Below, piece by piece: positions 6,350 to 7,049 of a stretch of 7,049 bases of DNA. The stretch's first letter is position 1; every line of letters begins with the position of its first letter. The DNA lies in NCBI GenBank assembly GCA_021781255.1, contig JAJXXG010000510.1, positions 1 through 7,049 of the forward strand, given 5' to 3'. The position numbers and the translations under genes were made by a program. The stretch comes from Acidobacteriota bacterium. GTDB taxonomy: Bacteria; Acidobacteriota; Terriglobia; Terriglobales; Acidobacteriaceae. The notes beneath the pieces were generated by a model. The model did no database searches. It saw nothing but the letters and a program-made list of their open reading frames with translations, and was not told where the DNA came from.

Positions 6350-7049
6350 CGGGGCTCCTCCACCGTCAACACGCGATCCACGCCCTGCTTTTCCACGGTC
6401 TGCTCGCGCCCGCTCGGCCAGCGCACCACGATCTTGTCCACCGCATTCGCTGCGCCCAGTCCGAAGTGCAGCCGGTCGTCGTTCTGTGAAAGATAGCCCG
6501 ACTCCGCAACGCGCTCCTGCATGTACCGCTTGCCGCCCGCATACACCTCAACGCGCGCGCCAATGCCGTCGCGATTGCTCTTCGTGCCTCTCAGCTTGAT
6601 CGCAACCCAGTGGCCCGTGTTGGTTGAAACGTTGTGCACCAGCGTGCCCTTCGCTCCAAGATTCACCAGGAACGCATCCACCTTGCCGTCGTTGTCGTAG
6701 TCGCCAAAGCATGCGCCGCGAGCCACACTGCGCTTGTTGATTACTGCGCCGGCCTCGCGCGAAACATCTTCAAAGCGCCCGTCGCCCAGACCGCGAAATA
6801 GCGTGTGCTCCTGCGGAATCAGGAAGATCAGTCCACCGTGGAAAATAAGGATGTCGAGATGCCCGTCGTTGTCAAAGTCGTAGATGCCTGAGCCCCAGCT
6901 CACATACTGCGCGTTCGCCTGCGACACTCCATTACGCGCGCCAATATCGTCAAAGCTCAGCTTGCCCGTATTGCTCAGCATCCGGTTGTAACGGCCATCG
7001 GTCACCCACAGGTCCAGCTTGCCCTTGCCCTCAAGATCGGCAAACACTG
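6346..7049 (-). CDS. FG-GAP/VCBS repeat protein with C-terminal ASPIC/UnbV domain (CRTAC1-like), C-terminal part; 5' end outside window
   Basis: 233 full codons are visible before the TGA at 6346-6348. The GTG at 7045-7047 is an internal Val: the frame is open to the window edge and the first visible repeat is already under way. Three FG-GAP-type calcium-loop segments are present: DLEGKGKLD (visible residues 4-12), DFDNDGHLD (57-65) and DYDNDGKVD (116-124). The latter two fit the D-x-D-x-D-G-x-x-D pattern, as in integrin-alpha-like propellers. Residues about 145-212 form an ASPIC/UnbV domain (GHWVAIKLRG; SNRDGIGARVEVYAGG; SGYLSQNDDRLHFGLG; VVRWPSG). Such proteins are usually exported and abundant in Acidobacteriota, Planctomycetes and Bacteroidetes; a biochemical role is mostly unproven. 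The missing N terminus probably holds a signal peptide and further repeats, since family members commonly exceed 500 aa. The stop overlaps the next start by ATGA, which implies translational coupling. Confidence 0.9.
   Translation of the reverse strand, partial: VFADLEGKGKLDLWVTDGRYNRMLSNTGKLSFDDIGARNGVSQANAQYVSWGSGIYDFDNDGHLDILIFHGGLIFLIPQEHTLFRGLGDGRFEDVSREAGAVINKRSVARGACFGDYDNDGKVDAFLVNLGAKGTLVHNVSTNTGHWVAIKLRGTKSNRDGIGARVEVYAGGKRYMQERVAESGYLSQNDDRLHFGLGAANAVDKIVVRWPSGREQTVEKQGVDRVLTVEEPR

Noticed and set aside
5889..6599. 236-codon plus-strand open frame
   Set aside because: Antisense across two real genes and their ATGA junction; low-complexity Ser/Pro/Arg product with no recognisable domain.
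7045..7047. GTG as the start of the ASPIC/UnbV protein
   Set aside because: The frame is open to the window edge, the codon falls at the beginning of an FG-GAP repeat, and there is no signal peptide after it; it is an internal Val.

Overview
The window (about 60% GC) looks like chromosomal DNA of a Gram-negative environmental bacterium. The best fit is an acidobacterium (class Terriglobia or a relative), judged from the mix of protein types: a glycine/asparagine-rich outer-membrane barrel, an FG-GAP/ASPIC-UnbV protein, a free-standing 'two-component regulator' propeller and a YVTN-propeller/cytochrome fusion. This assignment is inference; there is no rRNA or other marker gene here.

Layout: bases 1-765 (+) hold the 3' end of an outer-membrane beta-barrel gene. 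It is followed by a 99-bp convergent intergenic region with two strong hairpins, one of them a good rho-independent terminator (801-833). From 7049 down to 865 everything lies on the minus strand as one tightly packed run of five genes, in transcription order: (1) the C-terminal part of an FG-GAP/ASPIC-UnbV (CRTAC1-like) protein; (2) a 635-aa exported YVTN beta-propeller fused to a two-haem MauG/cytochrome c peroxidase-like domain; (3) a 360-aa exported seven-bladed Reg_prop-type propeller with no kinase; (4) a RidA/YjgF-fold protein without a signal peptide; (5) a 656-aa exported substrate-binding protein of the branched-chain amino-acid (LivJ/Peripla_BP_6) type. Genes 1/2 and 2/3 overlap by ATGA, 3/4 are 18 bp apart and 4/5 are 5 bp apart. 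The set is almost certainly one operon, whose promoter and first gene start lie beyond 7049.

Together the genes suggest an extracytoplasmic system: a redox cytochrome, two or three propeller-type proteins, and a ligand-binding protein with no permease or ATPase in view. A set of 'SBP + propeller + c-type cytochrome' recalls the accessory genes found beside PQQ-dependent alcohol dehydrogenases, but no dehydrogenase is visible, so the substrate is unknown.

The most notable observations are: the binding protein carries a second, internally deleted copy of its own fold at the C terminus; the RidA-like protein has Ser where canonical RidA enzymes have the catalytic Arg; and the cytochrome domain carries a MauG-like Tyr where peroxidases have an axial Met. 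No tRNA, rRNA, CRISPR array, insertion sequence or attachment site was seen. No gene-free stretch exceeds 300 bases.
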